Positions 7,372 through 14,733 of a stretch of DNA of 19,720 nucleotides are shown piece by piece. The DNA comes from JBBSHE01 sp038253325 (GTDB taxonomy: Bacteria > Actinomycetota > Actinomycetes > Propionibacteriales > Nocardioidaceae). Position 1 is the first letter of the stretch. The number at the start of each line of letters is the position of its first letter. The stretch lies in the NCBI GenBank assembly GCA_038253325.1, contig JBBSHE010000048.1, forward strand, positions 1 through 19,720. Reading direction: 5' to 3'. Made by a program: the position numbers and the translations under genes. Below the pieces are notes generated by a model, which saw only the letters and a list, made by a program, of their open reading frames with translations, was not told where the DNA came from and ran no database searches.

Positions 7372-8397
7372 ATGGCCAACAGCTTCATCGGTCGTGACAT
7401 GGCCGTGGACCTGGGGACCGCCAACACGCTGGTCTACGTCCGTGGCCGCGGCGTGATGCTCAACGAGCCCTCCGTGGTCGCGCTCAACACCCAGACCCGC
7501 GAGGTGGTGGCCGTCGGAACCGACGCCAAACAGATGATCGGTCGCACGCCCGGCACGATCACCGCGGTCCGCCCGCTCAAGGACGGTGTGATCGCCGACT
7601 TCGAGGCCACCGAACAGATGCTCCGATACTTCATCCGCCGTGTGCACAAGCGCCGCTATCTCGCCAAACCCCGGCTGGTGGTCTGCGTACCGTCCGGCAT
7701 CACCGCCGTCGAGCAACGAGCCGTCAAGGAGGCGGGGTACGAAGCTGGTGCACGGCGCGTTTACATCATCGAGGAACCGATGGCAGCGGCGATCGGTGCG
7801 AGCCTGCCGGTCCACGAGGCGACCGGCAACATGATCGTCGACATCGGCGGCGGAACGACCGAGGTCGCCGTGATATCGCTCGGCGGGATCGTGACGTCGC
7901 AGTCGATCCGAACGGCCGGTGACGACCTGGACCAGGCGATCATCGCGTGGATGAAGAAGGAGTACTCCCTGATGCTCGGCGAGCGGACCGCCGAGGAGAT
8001 CAAGATCGCGATCGGATCGGCGTTCCCGCTGCCCGAGGAACCCGAGGCCGAGATCCGCGGACGCGACATGGTGAGCGGTCTGCCGCGAAATGTGGCGATC
8101 TCGTCGGCGGAGGTACGCCAGGCCCTCGAGGAGCCGCTACATGCGATTGTCGACGCCGTGCGCGCGACCCTGGACACGACGCCGCCCGAGCTCGCCGGCG
8201 ACATCATGGACCGCGGCCTGGTGGTCACCGGTGGCGGTGCATTGCTCCGCGGACTGGACGAGCGCCTTCGGCACGAGACAGGAATGCCGGTTCACATCGC
8301 AAACAGTCCGCTCGACTCGGTCGCGCTCGGCGCCGGGAAGTGCATCGAGGAGTTCGAGGCCCTTCAGCGGGTCCTCGTTTCCGAGCCGAGGCGGTGA
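7372..8397 (+). CDS. mreB: Rod shape-determining protein MreB (bacterial actin)
   Basis: Actin-like ATPase that forms membrane-associated filaments and guides the elongation machinery. 341 residues. Seen: phosphate-1 loop AVDLGTANTLVYV, RPLKDGVIADFEATEQML, phosphate-2 region MIVDIGGGTTEVAVISLGG, and adenosine-binding segment VVTGGGALLRGLDERL. The frame is open back to 7249, but I chose the ATG at 7372 because homologues begin at MANSFIGRDMAVDLG and a GAGAGG sequence lies 11 bases before it. It heads the mreB-mreC-mreD-mrdA-rodA cluster, with mreC starting 3 bases after its stop. This suggests a rod-shaped or at least laterally growing cell; many coccoid actinobacteria lack the set. Confidence 0.97.
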   Translation: MANSFIGRDMAVDLGTANTLVYVRGRGVMLNEPSVVALNTQTREVVAVGTDAKQMIGRTPGTITAVRPLKDGVIADFEATEQMLRYFIRRVHKRRYLAKPRLVVCVPSGITAVEQRAVKEAGYEAGARRVYIIEEPMAAAIGASLPVHEATGNMIVDIGGGTTEVAVISLGGIVTSQSIRTAGDDLDQAIIAWMKKEYSLMLGERTAEEIKIAIGSAFPLPEEPEAEIRGRDMVSGLPRNVAISSAEVRQALEEPLHAIVDAVRATLDTTPPELAGDIMDRGLVVTGGGALLRGLDERLRHETGMPVHIANSPLDSVALGAGKCIEEFEALQRVLVSEPRR

Positions 8398-8400
8398 GGC

Positions 8401-9285
8401 GTGCACGACGAACCACCTCGCTCCCGCGTGTTCATCGCCGTCCTGCTGCTTGCGACGTTGACGATTCTCACCCTCGACGCAAAGCGTTCCGATGGTCACT
8501 CGCCCGTTGACCCCATGCGCACGCTGGTCGCGACGATGCTTGGTCCAACCGAGGATGCCACCGCAGCGCTGCTGCGACCGATCACGGATCTGCCCGCCCA
8601 CTTCCGTCGAGTCGACGACTTGCGAAACGAGAATGACCAGCTGAGCCGGCAGAACGCTGGGCTGCGGACCGAGCTGCGGACGGCCGCGGCAAACCAGAAC
8701 AGGACGGCCGAGCTCCACCGGATCGGGGCGTTCGGTGACGCCAAAGACTTCACCATCGTTCCGGCCCAGGTGATCGGGCTCGGACCGGCGCAGTCCTTCA
8801 CCCGGACGGTCACGATCGACGCCGGCGCCGATGACGGTGTCAAGCCTGACCAGACGGTCTTGAACGGCGAAGGGCTCGTCGGCCGCGTCATCTCGACCTC
8901 GGCGACGACGGCAACGGTCTTGCTGATCGTGGACGGGGACTCGACCGTCGGTGGCCGGCTGGGACCGTCGATGGAGCTCGGGTTCGTGCGGGGCGACGGG
9001 TCCGTCAGCGGCGATACACGATTGACGTTCTCGCTCGTCGACGACACCGCGGGCATGCGGCGGGGGGACACGATCGTCACGTGGGGATCACAGAACGGCG
9101 CCCCGTACCTGCCGGGGATCCCGATCGGGCAGGTGACGACGGTTCGGGCGGCCCAAGCCAACCTCGGCGAGATCGGGAGCGTGGCGCCGTTCGTCGACTT
9201 CTCGTCGCTCGACGTCGTGGGGATCGTGACCAGGGCGGACGCCGCGACGAGCGCGCATGCGACCACGCAGGCCGGTGCCCGATGA
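8401..9285 (+). CDS. mreC: Rod shape-determining protein MreC
   Basis: Scaffold protein of the elongasome, anchored in the membrane with most of the chain outside; in other bacteria it binds and activates PBP2. 294 residues. Seen: a short basic N-terminus, one membrane segment about residues 9-24 (VFIAVLLLATLTILTL), a coiled-coil stretch about residues 60-100 rich in heptad Leu/Asn (VDDLRNENDQLSRQNAGLRT), and the beta-rich MreC domain including VTIDAGADDGVKPDQTVLN and GEGLVGRVISTSATTATVLL. Start is GTG at 8401, with GAGG 9 bases upstream. Its stop overlaps the mreD ATG (ATGA). Confidence 0.94.
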   Translation: MHDEPPRSRVFIAVLLLATLTILTLDAKRSDGHSPVDPMRTLVATMLGPTEDATAALLRPITDLPAHFRRVDDLRNENDQLSRQNAGLRTELRTAAANQNRTAELHRIGAFGDAKDFTIVPAQVIGLGPAQSFTRTVTIDAGADDGVKPDQTVLNGEGLVGRVISTSATTATVLLIVDGDSTVGGRLGPSMELGFVRGDGSVSGDTRLTFSLVDDTAGMRRGDTIVTWGSQNGAPYLPGIPIGQVTTVRAAQANLGEIGSVAPFVDFSSLDVVGIVTRADAATSAHATTQAGAR

Positions 9286-9797
9286 AGGCGGTCGCGAGGT
9301 GCCTGTCGGTCGGCGTGCTGATCGTGGTGGCGGTGACGTTGCAGGTGAGCGTGTTCGACCATTTCTCGCTCGATGGGGTCGTACCCGACCTGGTCATGCT
9401 GATGGTGATCGCCGCAGCGCTGTCGCGGGGAGCCGACTACGGCGCGTTCGTCGGCTTCGCTGCCGGGCTGGTGCTCGACCTGGCGCCCCCGGCCGACCAC
9501 GTCGCCGGTCGTTGGACGCTTGCCATGCTGCTCGTCGGCTACCTGACCGGTCTCGCCCGTGGTGATGCCAGGCCGGCGCCGCTCGCGACCGTCCTGACGG
9601 TCGCGGCCGGAGTGTTCGTCGGCAACTCCGTCTTCGCCCTCACCGGCTTCGCCCTGGGTGAACCCGGTGTGCACGTTGCCGACGTCGTCAGGGTGGTACC
9701 GCTCGCCGTCTGTTACGACGTCGCGCTCACCCCCTTGGTCGTGCCCCTGGTCCTGCTGTTATTCCGACGCATCGAGCCAGGTCCGCCCCGATGGTGA
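9282..9797 (+). CDS. mreD: Rod shape-determining protein MreD
   Basis: Integral membrane partner of MreC in the elongasome, 171 residues, with five to six hydrophobic segments. Seen: an N-terminal membrane helix (LSVGVLIVVAVTLQVSVF), PDLVMLMVIAAALSRG followed by GAFVGFAAGLVLDLAPP, the typical MreD motif with a conserved Asp, and C-terminal helices ending VPLVLLLFRRIEPG. The family is poorly conserved, so assignment rests on this motif and on position between mreC and mrdA. ATG at 9282 overlaps the mreC stop; mrdA starts one or seven bases after its stop. Confidence 0.9.
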   Translation: MKAVARCLSVGVLIVVAVTLQVSVFDHFSLDGVVPDLVMLMVIAAALSRGADYGAFVGFAAGLVLDLAPPADHVAGRWTLAMLLVGYLTGLARGDARPAPLATVLTVAAGVFVGNSVFALTGFALGEPGVHVADVVRVVPLAVCYDVALTPLVVPLVLLLFRRIEPGPPRW

Positions 9798-9798
9798 C

Positions 9799-11931
9799 GT
9801 GGTCGTGAAGGACCGCTCGCGAGTGCGCCTCGTCGTGGTGCAGGTGATGGTCATCGCGCTGTTCCTCACGTTGCTCGCGCGGCTCTGGTACATCCAAGTG
9901 CTCAGCGCCGACACGTATCAGACGGCGGCGCGCGCCAACGCGGTCCGGCAGATCGAGCTGTTGGCGCCACGCGGGCTGATCGTCGACGCGCAGGGTCGTA
10001 CCCTTGTCGGCAACCGGACGAGCTGGGTCGTCACGGTCGACCGTGACGTCCTCGGCTCGCTTGCGGCCGGGACTCGCGCTTCGGTGCTCAACCGGCTCGG
10101 CACCACTCTCGGGCTTCCGGTGCGGGCGATCGAGCGCCGGACCCTGCTGTGCGGCGAACCGGGTGCGGCGCAGCCGCCAACCTGCTGGAGCGGATCGCCG
10201 TACTCGCCGGTGCCCATCGCGCAGGACGTCAGCCAGCGCCTCGCATCACGGATTCTCGAGCAGCCGGAGGACTATCCAGGGGTGTTCGCCGAAGCGTGGG
10301 AGGTGCGGGCCTATCCGTCGCCCTACGGCGTCAACGCAGCACATCTGCTCGGCTACATCTCGCCCGTGTCGTCCGCAGAGCTGGCGACGGCCAGGCGTCG
10401 GGGCGACGGGTCGGTGACATCGTTGTCTCTGGCCGGTCGGGCTGGCATCGAGGATACCTACGACAAATGGTTGAGGGGTCGTCCGGGTGTTCACGGCGTC
10501 GACGTCGACAGCCTCGGGCGGGTGACCGGCGACGCAGGCACAACCGCGGCTCGGACGGGTGACACGGTCGTCACCACCATCGACGCGCGGGTCCAGGCCG
10601 TCGCCGAGCAACAGCTCAGACAGACCGTCGTGACCGCACGACGGACGTATGACCCGGTGACGCGTCGCAACTACCGAGCCGACTCGGGGTCGGTCGTGGT
10701 ACTCGATGCCAAGACCGGCCAGGTTGTCGCGATGGCGAGCTACCCGACCTACGACCCGTCGGTCTGGGTGGGAGGCATCAGCAAGGGTGACCTGCACCGA
10801 CTCGACTCCAAGGCCGCCGGCGAGCCGCTGCTGAGCCGCGCGACGCAGGGTCAGTTCGCGCCCGGCTCGACGTTCAAGCCGTTCATGACCGCCGGGGCGC
10901 TGTCGAGCGGATACTCCGCGCGCACGCAGCTGGATTGCAGCTCGTCGTTCACGGTCGGCAACCGGGTCTTCCACAACTACGAGTCGGGCTCGTACGGGAT
11001 GATCGGGTTCGCCAAGGCCTTGCAGATCTCCTGCGACACGTTCTTCTACCGGATCGGCTATGCGAACTGGCTGGCGAACGGGGGAGACTCCGGAAACGTC
11101 AACGGCAGAGACCCGTTGGTCGCGATGGCCAAGGGATTCGGCTTCGGTACGCCCACCGGGATCGACATCCCCGGCGAGGCGGCGGGACGGATCGCCGACC
11201 GACGATGGAAGGACGCCTACTGGAAGGCCAACAAGGACTACTACTGCAAGCTCGGCAGGAACCCTGGGTCCGACTACCTGCATGTGTTCGCGCGCGAGTT
11301 CTGCACCGACGGATGGCGCTACCGTGCCGGCGACGCGGTCAACTTCGCGGTCGGTCAGGGTGATACGACACTGACCCCTCTCCAGCTGGCGGTTGCCTAC
11401 GCGGCAATCTCGAACGGTGGGACGCTCTGGGCGCCGCGCGTCGTCAAGGCGATCGTGGACCCGCGCTCCGGCCAGGTGGTGAAGCGTGTCAGGCCGGCCG
11501 CCACTGGCCACGTGCCCGTCTCGAGGGCGACACTCCGATTCATCGACGAGGCGCTGCTCGGGACGGCGAAGGTCGGCACGATCGCGTGGCGCTTCGGTGG
11601 GTTCCCGCTCGACCGCGTCCGGATCCGCGCCAAAACGGGAACGGCCGAGGTGTACGGCAAGCAGTCGACGTCGTGGGTGGCGACCTACGACAAGCATTAC
11701 GTCGTCGTCATGCAGGTGCAAGAAGGTGGCACCGGATCCGGGACCTCGGGCCCGGCGGTCCGGAAGATCTGGGAGACGCTCTACGGAGTAAACGGCGACC
11801 GGGTCGATCTGACGCACGCCGAACCGAAGGGCGGCCACCCCCCGAGCGGCCTCCCGGTGTTTCGGTCCAACGGCATGATCGGTGCACCCCCTCGCGACGC
11901 GCCCTCCGGGCGTCGGCGGACGTCATGGTGA
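9799..11931 (+). CDS. mrdA: Penicillin-binding protein 2 (elongation-specific transpeptidase)
   Basis: Class B PBP that cross-links peptidoglycan during elongation, working with RodA. 710 residues from GTG 9799; GTG 9805 gives 708 and is equally possible because no strong Shine-Dalgarno sequence decides. Seen: a single N-terminal membrane helix (VVVQVMVIALFLTLLARLWY), the pedestal domain starting LLAPRGLIVDAQGRTLVGN, and a transpeptidase domain with the active-site motif GSTFKPF (Ser357, Lys360), second motif SCD at residues 411-413, and KTGTAE at 612-617. It is longer than Escherichia coli PBP2, with insertions such as the Cys-containing KLGRNPGSDYLHVFAREFC. The tail is Pro/Gly/Arg-rich. Its stop overlaps the rodA start region. 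Confidence 0.94.
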   Translation: MVVKDRSRVRLVVVQVMVIALFLTLLARLWYIQVLSADTYQTAARANAVRQIELLAPRGLIVDAQGRTLVGNRTSWVVTVDRDVLGSLAAGTRASVLNRLGTTLGLPVRAIERRTLLCGEPGAAQPPTCWSGSPYSPVPIAQDVSQRLASRILEQPEDYPGVFAEAWEVRAYPSPYGVNAAHLLGYISPVSSAELATARRRGDGSVTSLSLAGRAGIEDTYDKWLRGRPGVHGVDVDSLGRVTGDAGTTAARTGDTVVTTIDARVQAVAEQQLRQTVVTARRTYDPVTRRNYRADSGSVVVLDAKTGQVVAMASYPTYDPSVWVGGISKGDLHRLDSKAAGEPLLSRATQGQFAPGSTFKPFMTAGALSSGYSARTQLDCSSSFTVGNRVFHNYESGSYGMIGFAKALQISCDTFFYRIGYANWLANGGDSGNVNGRDPLVAMAKGFGFGTPTGIDIPGEAAGRIADRRWKDAYWKANKDYYCKLGRNPGSDYLHVFAREFCTDGWRYRAGDAVNFAVGQGDTTLTPLQLAVAYAAISNGGTLWAPRVVKAIVDPRSGQVVKRVRPAATGHVPVSRATLRFIDEALLGTAKVGTIAWRFGGFPLDRVRIRAKTGTAEVYGKQSTSWVATYDKHYVVVMQVQEGGTGSGTSGPAVRKIWETLYGVNGDRVDLTHAEPKGGHPPSGLPVFRSNGMIGAPPRDAPSGRRRTSW

Positions 11932-13178
11932 CGTTCGCGACATCGAGCGGCCCGGCGACACGGCGGGTGAATGTCGTCGACCGACGAAGCGCTTGGCGAC
12001 GGCTGGACTGGCTGCTGCTCGGATCCACGGCCGTCCTGCTTGCAATCGGAACGCTCTTGGTGTGGTCGGCAACAGCGCACGACGGCTCACTGACCGGGGG
12101 GGACACCACCGCGTACGTCAAGAAGCAGCTCCTCAACATCGCCATCGGCACGGTGCTGGGACTGGTCGTGGCAACCACAGACCACCGCTCGGTTCGGCTG
12201 TGGACGCCGCTCGTCTACGTCGGGGCGGTCGCCGGTCTCGTCGCCGTGCTCTCTCCGCTCGGTGCGGTCGTCAACGGGTCGCGAGCCTGGATCGAGGTCG
12301 GGGGACTGTCGATACAGCCGGCTGAGCTGGCGAAGCCGGCGGTGATCGCCGCCATGGCACTGCTGTTGGCAGAGCGGCTCGAGAGCCGCCGACGCGCCGG
12401 TGCCATCCGCGACGTCGATGTGGTTGCCGCGCTCCTGATTGCCGCCCTGCCCGCCGCGCTGATCCTCGCTCAGCCCGACCTCGGCACGATGCTGGTCCTG
12501 AGCGCGACGGTGTTCGGGGTGTTGGGCGTGGCCGGAGCTCCGCGGCGGTGGCTGGCCGCCCTCGGTATCGGTGCGATCGGGGCAGCAGTCGGTGCCGTCG
12601 CCCTTGGTGTCTTGCATGGTTACCAGCTGCTTCGGTTCGAGGCATTCACCGATCCGAGCCTCGATCCTCGAGGTGCCGGGTACAACACGATCCAGGCCCG
12701 CATCGCGATCGGCAACGGCGGCCTGTTCGGTCAAGGACTGTTTCACGGGTCGCAGACTCAGTCGGGCTTCGTTCCAGAACAGCACACCGACTTCGTGTTC
12801 ACCGTTGCCGGCGAGGAGCTCGGGCTCGTGGGCGCGGGCGCGATCATCGTCGTGTTCCTGCTGCTGTTATGGCGGGCCACCTTCATCGCCGCCCGTGCCG
12901 ACGACATGTTCGGCCGGGCCGCGAGTGCCGGGATCGCGTGCTGGTTCGGGTTCCAGGCGTTTCAGAACATCGGCATGTGTCTCGGCATCATGCCTGTGAC
13001 CGGCGTACCGCTGCCGCTCGTGTCGTACGGCGGAACATCGATGTTCGCGTCGCTGATGGCGGTCGGGTTGCTCGTCAACACCCAGCTGCGTACCGAACGG
13101 TCGTTCGGCATCGGTGGGCTGCTGCGCACGAGCCGGCCGCAGTCCAGCCGCCCGCGGACCCGGTCCGCGGCGCGTTGA
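11925..13178 (+). CDS. rodA: Peptidoglycan glycosyltransferase RodA (SEDS family)
   Basis: Polytopic SEDS protein that polymerises lipid II into glycan strands with PBP2. 417 residues and about ten membrane segments. Seen: a cytoplasmic start VDRRSAWRRLDWLLL, the SEDS signature SRAWIEVGGLSIQPAELAK, AQPDLGTMLVL, the extracellular loop GNGGLFGQGLFHGSQTQ then SGFVPEQHTDFVFTVAGEE, and the C-terminal GIMPVTGVPLPLVSYGGTS. The ATG at 11925 has GGCGGA 5 bases upstream and overlaps the mrdA stop; GTG at 11928 is an alternative. The protein is RodA rather than FtsW by its mrdA neighbour. Its stop overlaps the ATG of a short LuxR-like frame. Confidence 0.95.
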   Translation: MVTFATSSGPATRRVNVVDRRSAWRRLDWLLLGSTAVLLAIGTLLVWSATAHDGSLTGGDTTAYVKKQLLNIAIGTVLGLVVATTDHRSVRLWTPLVYVGAVAGLVAVLSPLGAVVNGSRAWIEVGGLSIQPAELAKPAVIAAMALLLAERLESRRRAGAIRDVDVVAALLIAALPAALILAQPDLGTMLVLSATVFGVLGVAGAPRRWLAALGIGAIGAAVGAVALGVLHGYQLLRFEAFTDPSLDPRGAGYNTIQARIAIGNGGLFGQGLFHGSQTQSGFVPEQHTDFVFTVAGEELGLVGAGAIIVVFLLLLWRATFIAARADDMFGRAASAGIACWFGFQAFQNIGMCLGIMPVTGVPLPLVSYGGTSMFASLMAVGLLVNTQLRTERSFGIGGLLRTSRPQSSRPRTRSAAR

Positions 13179-13561
13179 TGGCGCCGACGAGATCGAACGA
13201 CCGGCTCGTCGAGTTGACGCCACGCGAGCGCGAGGTGCTCGGGCTGGTCGCCGAGGGTCGCTCGAACGCCTCCGTCGCGCGCTCCCTCGCACTCGCGGAC
13301 CGCACGGTCGAGACCCATATTCGGAGCATCTTCCAGAAGCTACGCGACGCTCCGCCGTCGGCCACGACGGTCGAGACGCCGTCCACGAGCGGTCATGGAC
13401 CACGGTTTGTACAGGCCGAGCGTCGCCGCGAACACCAGCGCGACGATGGAGACCGTCGGTGGAAAGACGAGGTCAAGCCGCAGGCTGCCGAGGCGGTGGA
13501 CCAGGGATCCGTCGACGCGCAGGCTCGCCTCCGCGGCGTCATCGAGCCGCGGCCGGAGTAG
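13178..13561 (+). pseudogene. LuxR-type HTH domain, truncated gene remnant
   Basis: A 127-codon frame whose first 57 residues are a LuxR/FixJ C-terminal DNA-binding domain: LTPREREVLGLVAEGRSNAS (residues 13-32), then ASVARSLALADRTVETHIRS and IFQKL. No receiver, PAS or AAA domain precedes it. After KLRDAPPS the usual last helix is missing, and the remaining ~70 residues are the reverse complement of the coding part of the membrane-protein gene on the minus strand, so they are unlikely to be selected as protein. The HTH ends within a few bases of that gene's stop (13340). The ATG overlaps the rodA stop (TGATG). It is probably the stump of a LuxR-family regulator cut by rearrangement; a functional solo HTH protein like GerE is less likely because GerE keeps the final helix. 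Confidence 0.55.
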
Positions 13562-13900
13562 CGCCAGCACCAAACTGGTCAACACCAGGTTGATGACCAA
13601 CTTGGTGACAACCCACCAATGGCGCAGGATTCCCCACCGGCCACCCGCCCCCAGCAGGAGTCCGGTTGCCAGCGCCGCCAGGCCCAATGGAAGGAGCAGG
13701 ACGACCGCGAACGTCTTCATCGACGTGTAGCAGGCGGCAACCGTCTGCGGGTTGTCGCTGGTCAGACCGGTGACCGCGAGCACGAGCAACGCCGCGTCGA
13801 CACCGACCCACCCGACCGAGACCACCACGTGCGTCAGCAGCGTGAGTTTTCGCGCCGAACGGGACAGTCGCCATGACCGGTCGTGGTTCGGAACGCTCAC
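13340..13900 (-). CDS. Four-helix membrane protein, DUF2269-like
   Basis: Predicted integral membrane protein of 186 residues, function unknown. Hydrophobic segments: about residues 20-45 (LLTHVVVSVGWVGVDAALLV), 65-86 (FAVVLLLPLGLAALATGLLL), 97-114 (VVTKLVINLVLTSLVLAL) and 148-164 (PPTVSIVALVFAATLGLY), followed by a strongly basic tail. The pattern HVVVSVGWVG...RWGILRHWWVVTKL resembles DUF2269-type proteins of actinobacteria; I give that name with moderate confidence. Start is GTG at 13900, overlapping the TetR stop (GTGA), so the two are translationally coupled and likely share regulation with the divergent efflux gene. Its 3' end runs antisense into the LuxR remnant frame. Confidence 0.7.
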   Translation of the reverse strand: MSVPNHDRSWRLSRSARKLTLLTHVVVSVGWVGVDAALLVLAVTGLTSDNPQTVAACYTSMKTFAVVLLLPLGLAALATGLLLGAGGRWGILRHWWVVTKLVINLVLTSLVLALLRPRLDDAAEASLRVDGSLVHRLGSLRLDLVFPPTVSIVALVFAATLGLYKPWSMTARGRRLDRRGRRRSVA

Positions 13901-14589
13901 CGCGAACCGCCGTCGGGCTCGTCGGCCGCCCGATCACGTAGCCGCCGGAGGTCTTCGAGGCTCAACCGCGGACCGCCGATCGGTAGCTCTCCCGCTGGCC
14001 TCGGTCGCAGGCCGTCGACGAGCAGGTCGACATGGCGGTGTGCAAGCCGCTCGCTCAGCTCAAGCGAGATGTCACCCGGCAACGGCCGGGACAGCCGGAC
14101 CAGCATCGTGCCGATGTCCCCGAACGTCACCTGCTCGCGAAGGGTGCCTTCAGCATGGGCTGCGTCGATGATCCGCTGCGTGGCGGACGCCGCCCGGTCC
14201 CGTGCCGCCGCGATGTCCCCCCTATCCATGTCGACCTGGTCGAGCAGCACGGGGATGACCGCCGCGACGCGGTCCTCGAGGTTGGCGTGCAGGTACGACG
14301 TCAGCGCCTCGAACGCGTTCGGCGCCTCGTCGTTGGCACGCTCGGCTGATTCGGCGCTACGTTCGAGTGCGTCGAGAACTACCGCGCGCATCAGTACGTT
14401 GCGGTCGGTGAACCGCCGGTACAAGGTGCCGATGCCGACCTTCGCCCGGCGGGCGATCTCGTCCAACGATGCGCCGGGCCCTCGTTCCACGAAGACGTCG
14501 CGAGCCGCGAGCACGATCTGACGGTGGTTGCGCCGAGCATCGGCTCGCAACGGACGTATGCGGTCGCTCGACGCCGACGCCGCCATCAT
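13897..14589 (-). CDS. TetR/AcrR family transcriptional regulator
   Basis: Dimeric repressor with an N-terminal helix-turn-helix and a C-terminal ligand domain, 230 residues. Seen: RADARRNHRQIVLAARDVFV leading into the HTH ASLDEIARRAKVGIGTLYRR (about residues 40-59) and FTDRNVLMRAVV; the rest is a helical ligand-binding domain ending in a DEPDGGSR tail. The frame is open far upstream, but the double ATG at 14589/14586 has a very strong GGAGGAGG (14605-14598 on the plus strand) 8 bases before it, which decides the start. It diverges from a DHA2-type efflux gene, the classic layout for local repression of a pump, and an inverted repeat lies between them. The inducer is unknown. Confidence 0.92.
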   Translation of the reverse strand: MMAASASSDRIRPLRADARRNHRQIVLAARDVFVERGPGASLDEIARRAKVGIGTLYRRFTDRNVLMRAVVLDALERSAESAERANDEAPNAFEALTSYLHANLEDRVAAVIPVLLDQVDMDRGDIAAARDRAASATQRIIDAAHAEGTLREQVTFGDIGTMLVRLSRPLPGDISLELSERLAHRHVDLLVDGLRPRPAGELPIGGPRLSLEDLRRLRDRAADEPDGGSR

Positions 14590-14627
14590 CGCCACCGCCT
14601 CCTCCGTCGCCGATTCGGTCGCCGACG

Positions 14628-14633
14628 ACGTTA
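14628..14633 (-). promoter_or_regulatory. Candidate -10 of the tetR promoter
   Basis: TAACGT on the minus strand fits TANNNT. It would start the message just upstream of the GGAGGAGG ribosome-binding sequence at 14598-14605, consistent with the start at 14589. Its -35 region would fall in the inverted repeat at 14638-14662. No good -35 consensus is present. Confidence 0.3.
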
Positions 14634-14637
14634 CCAG

Positions 14638-14662
14638 CATTCGGAGAAAAAACCTCCGGATG
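14638..14662. promoter_or_regulatory. Putative TetR operator (inverted repeat)
   Basis: Arms CATTCGGAG (14638-14646) and CTCCGGATG (14654-14662) are complementary at 8 of 9 positions with a 7-base A-rich spacer. Overall length of 25 bp and position in the divergent tetR/efflux gap are typical for TetR-family operators. A partial second copy of the right half (AAAATCCTCCGAT) occurs at 14705-14717, just before the efflux gene's ribosome-binding site. Confidence 0.5.
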
Positions 14663-14704
14663 GGCTTGTGTTTGGGGGATCGCGGGTGTGAGAGTAAGTG
14701 GAAG

Positions 14705-14717
14705 AAAATCCTCCGAT
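14705..14717 (+). promoter_or_regulatory. Half-site resembling the putative operator
   Basis: AAAATCCTCCGAT repeats the AAAAACCTCCGGAT half of the 14638-14662 element about 57 bases downstream, five bases before the GGGGAG ribosome-binding sequence of the efflux gene. It could be a second regulator contact site or chance. Confidence 0.3.
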
Positions 14718-14733
14718 TAATGGGGAGATCGTC

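Noticed and set aside
8496..9674. Open 392-codon minus-strand frame opposite mreC/mreD
   Set aside because: Low-complexity shadow; mreC and mreD on the plus strand explain the region fully.
11029..11037. SCD instead of SxN in the PBP2 second motif
   Set aside because: SxD is the usual form in elongation-type PBP2 proteins, so it is not an anomaly.
10246..11838. Open 530-codon minus-strand frame opposite mrdA
   Set aside because: Arg/Asp-rich shadow of the PBP2 gene with no motifs.
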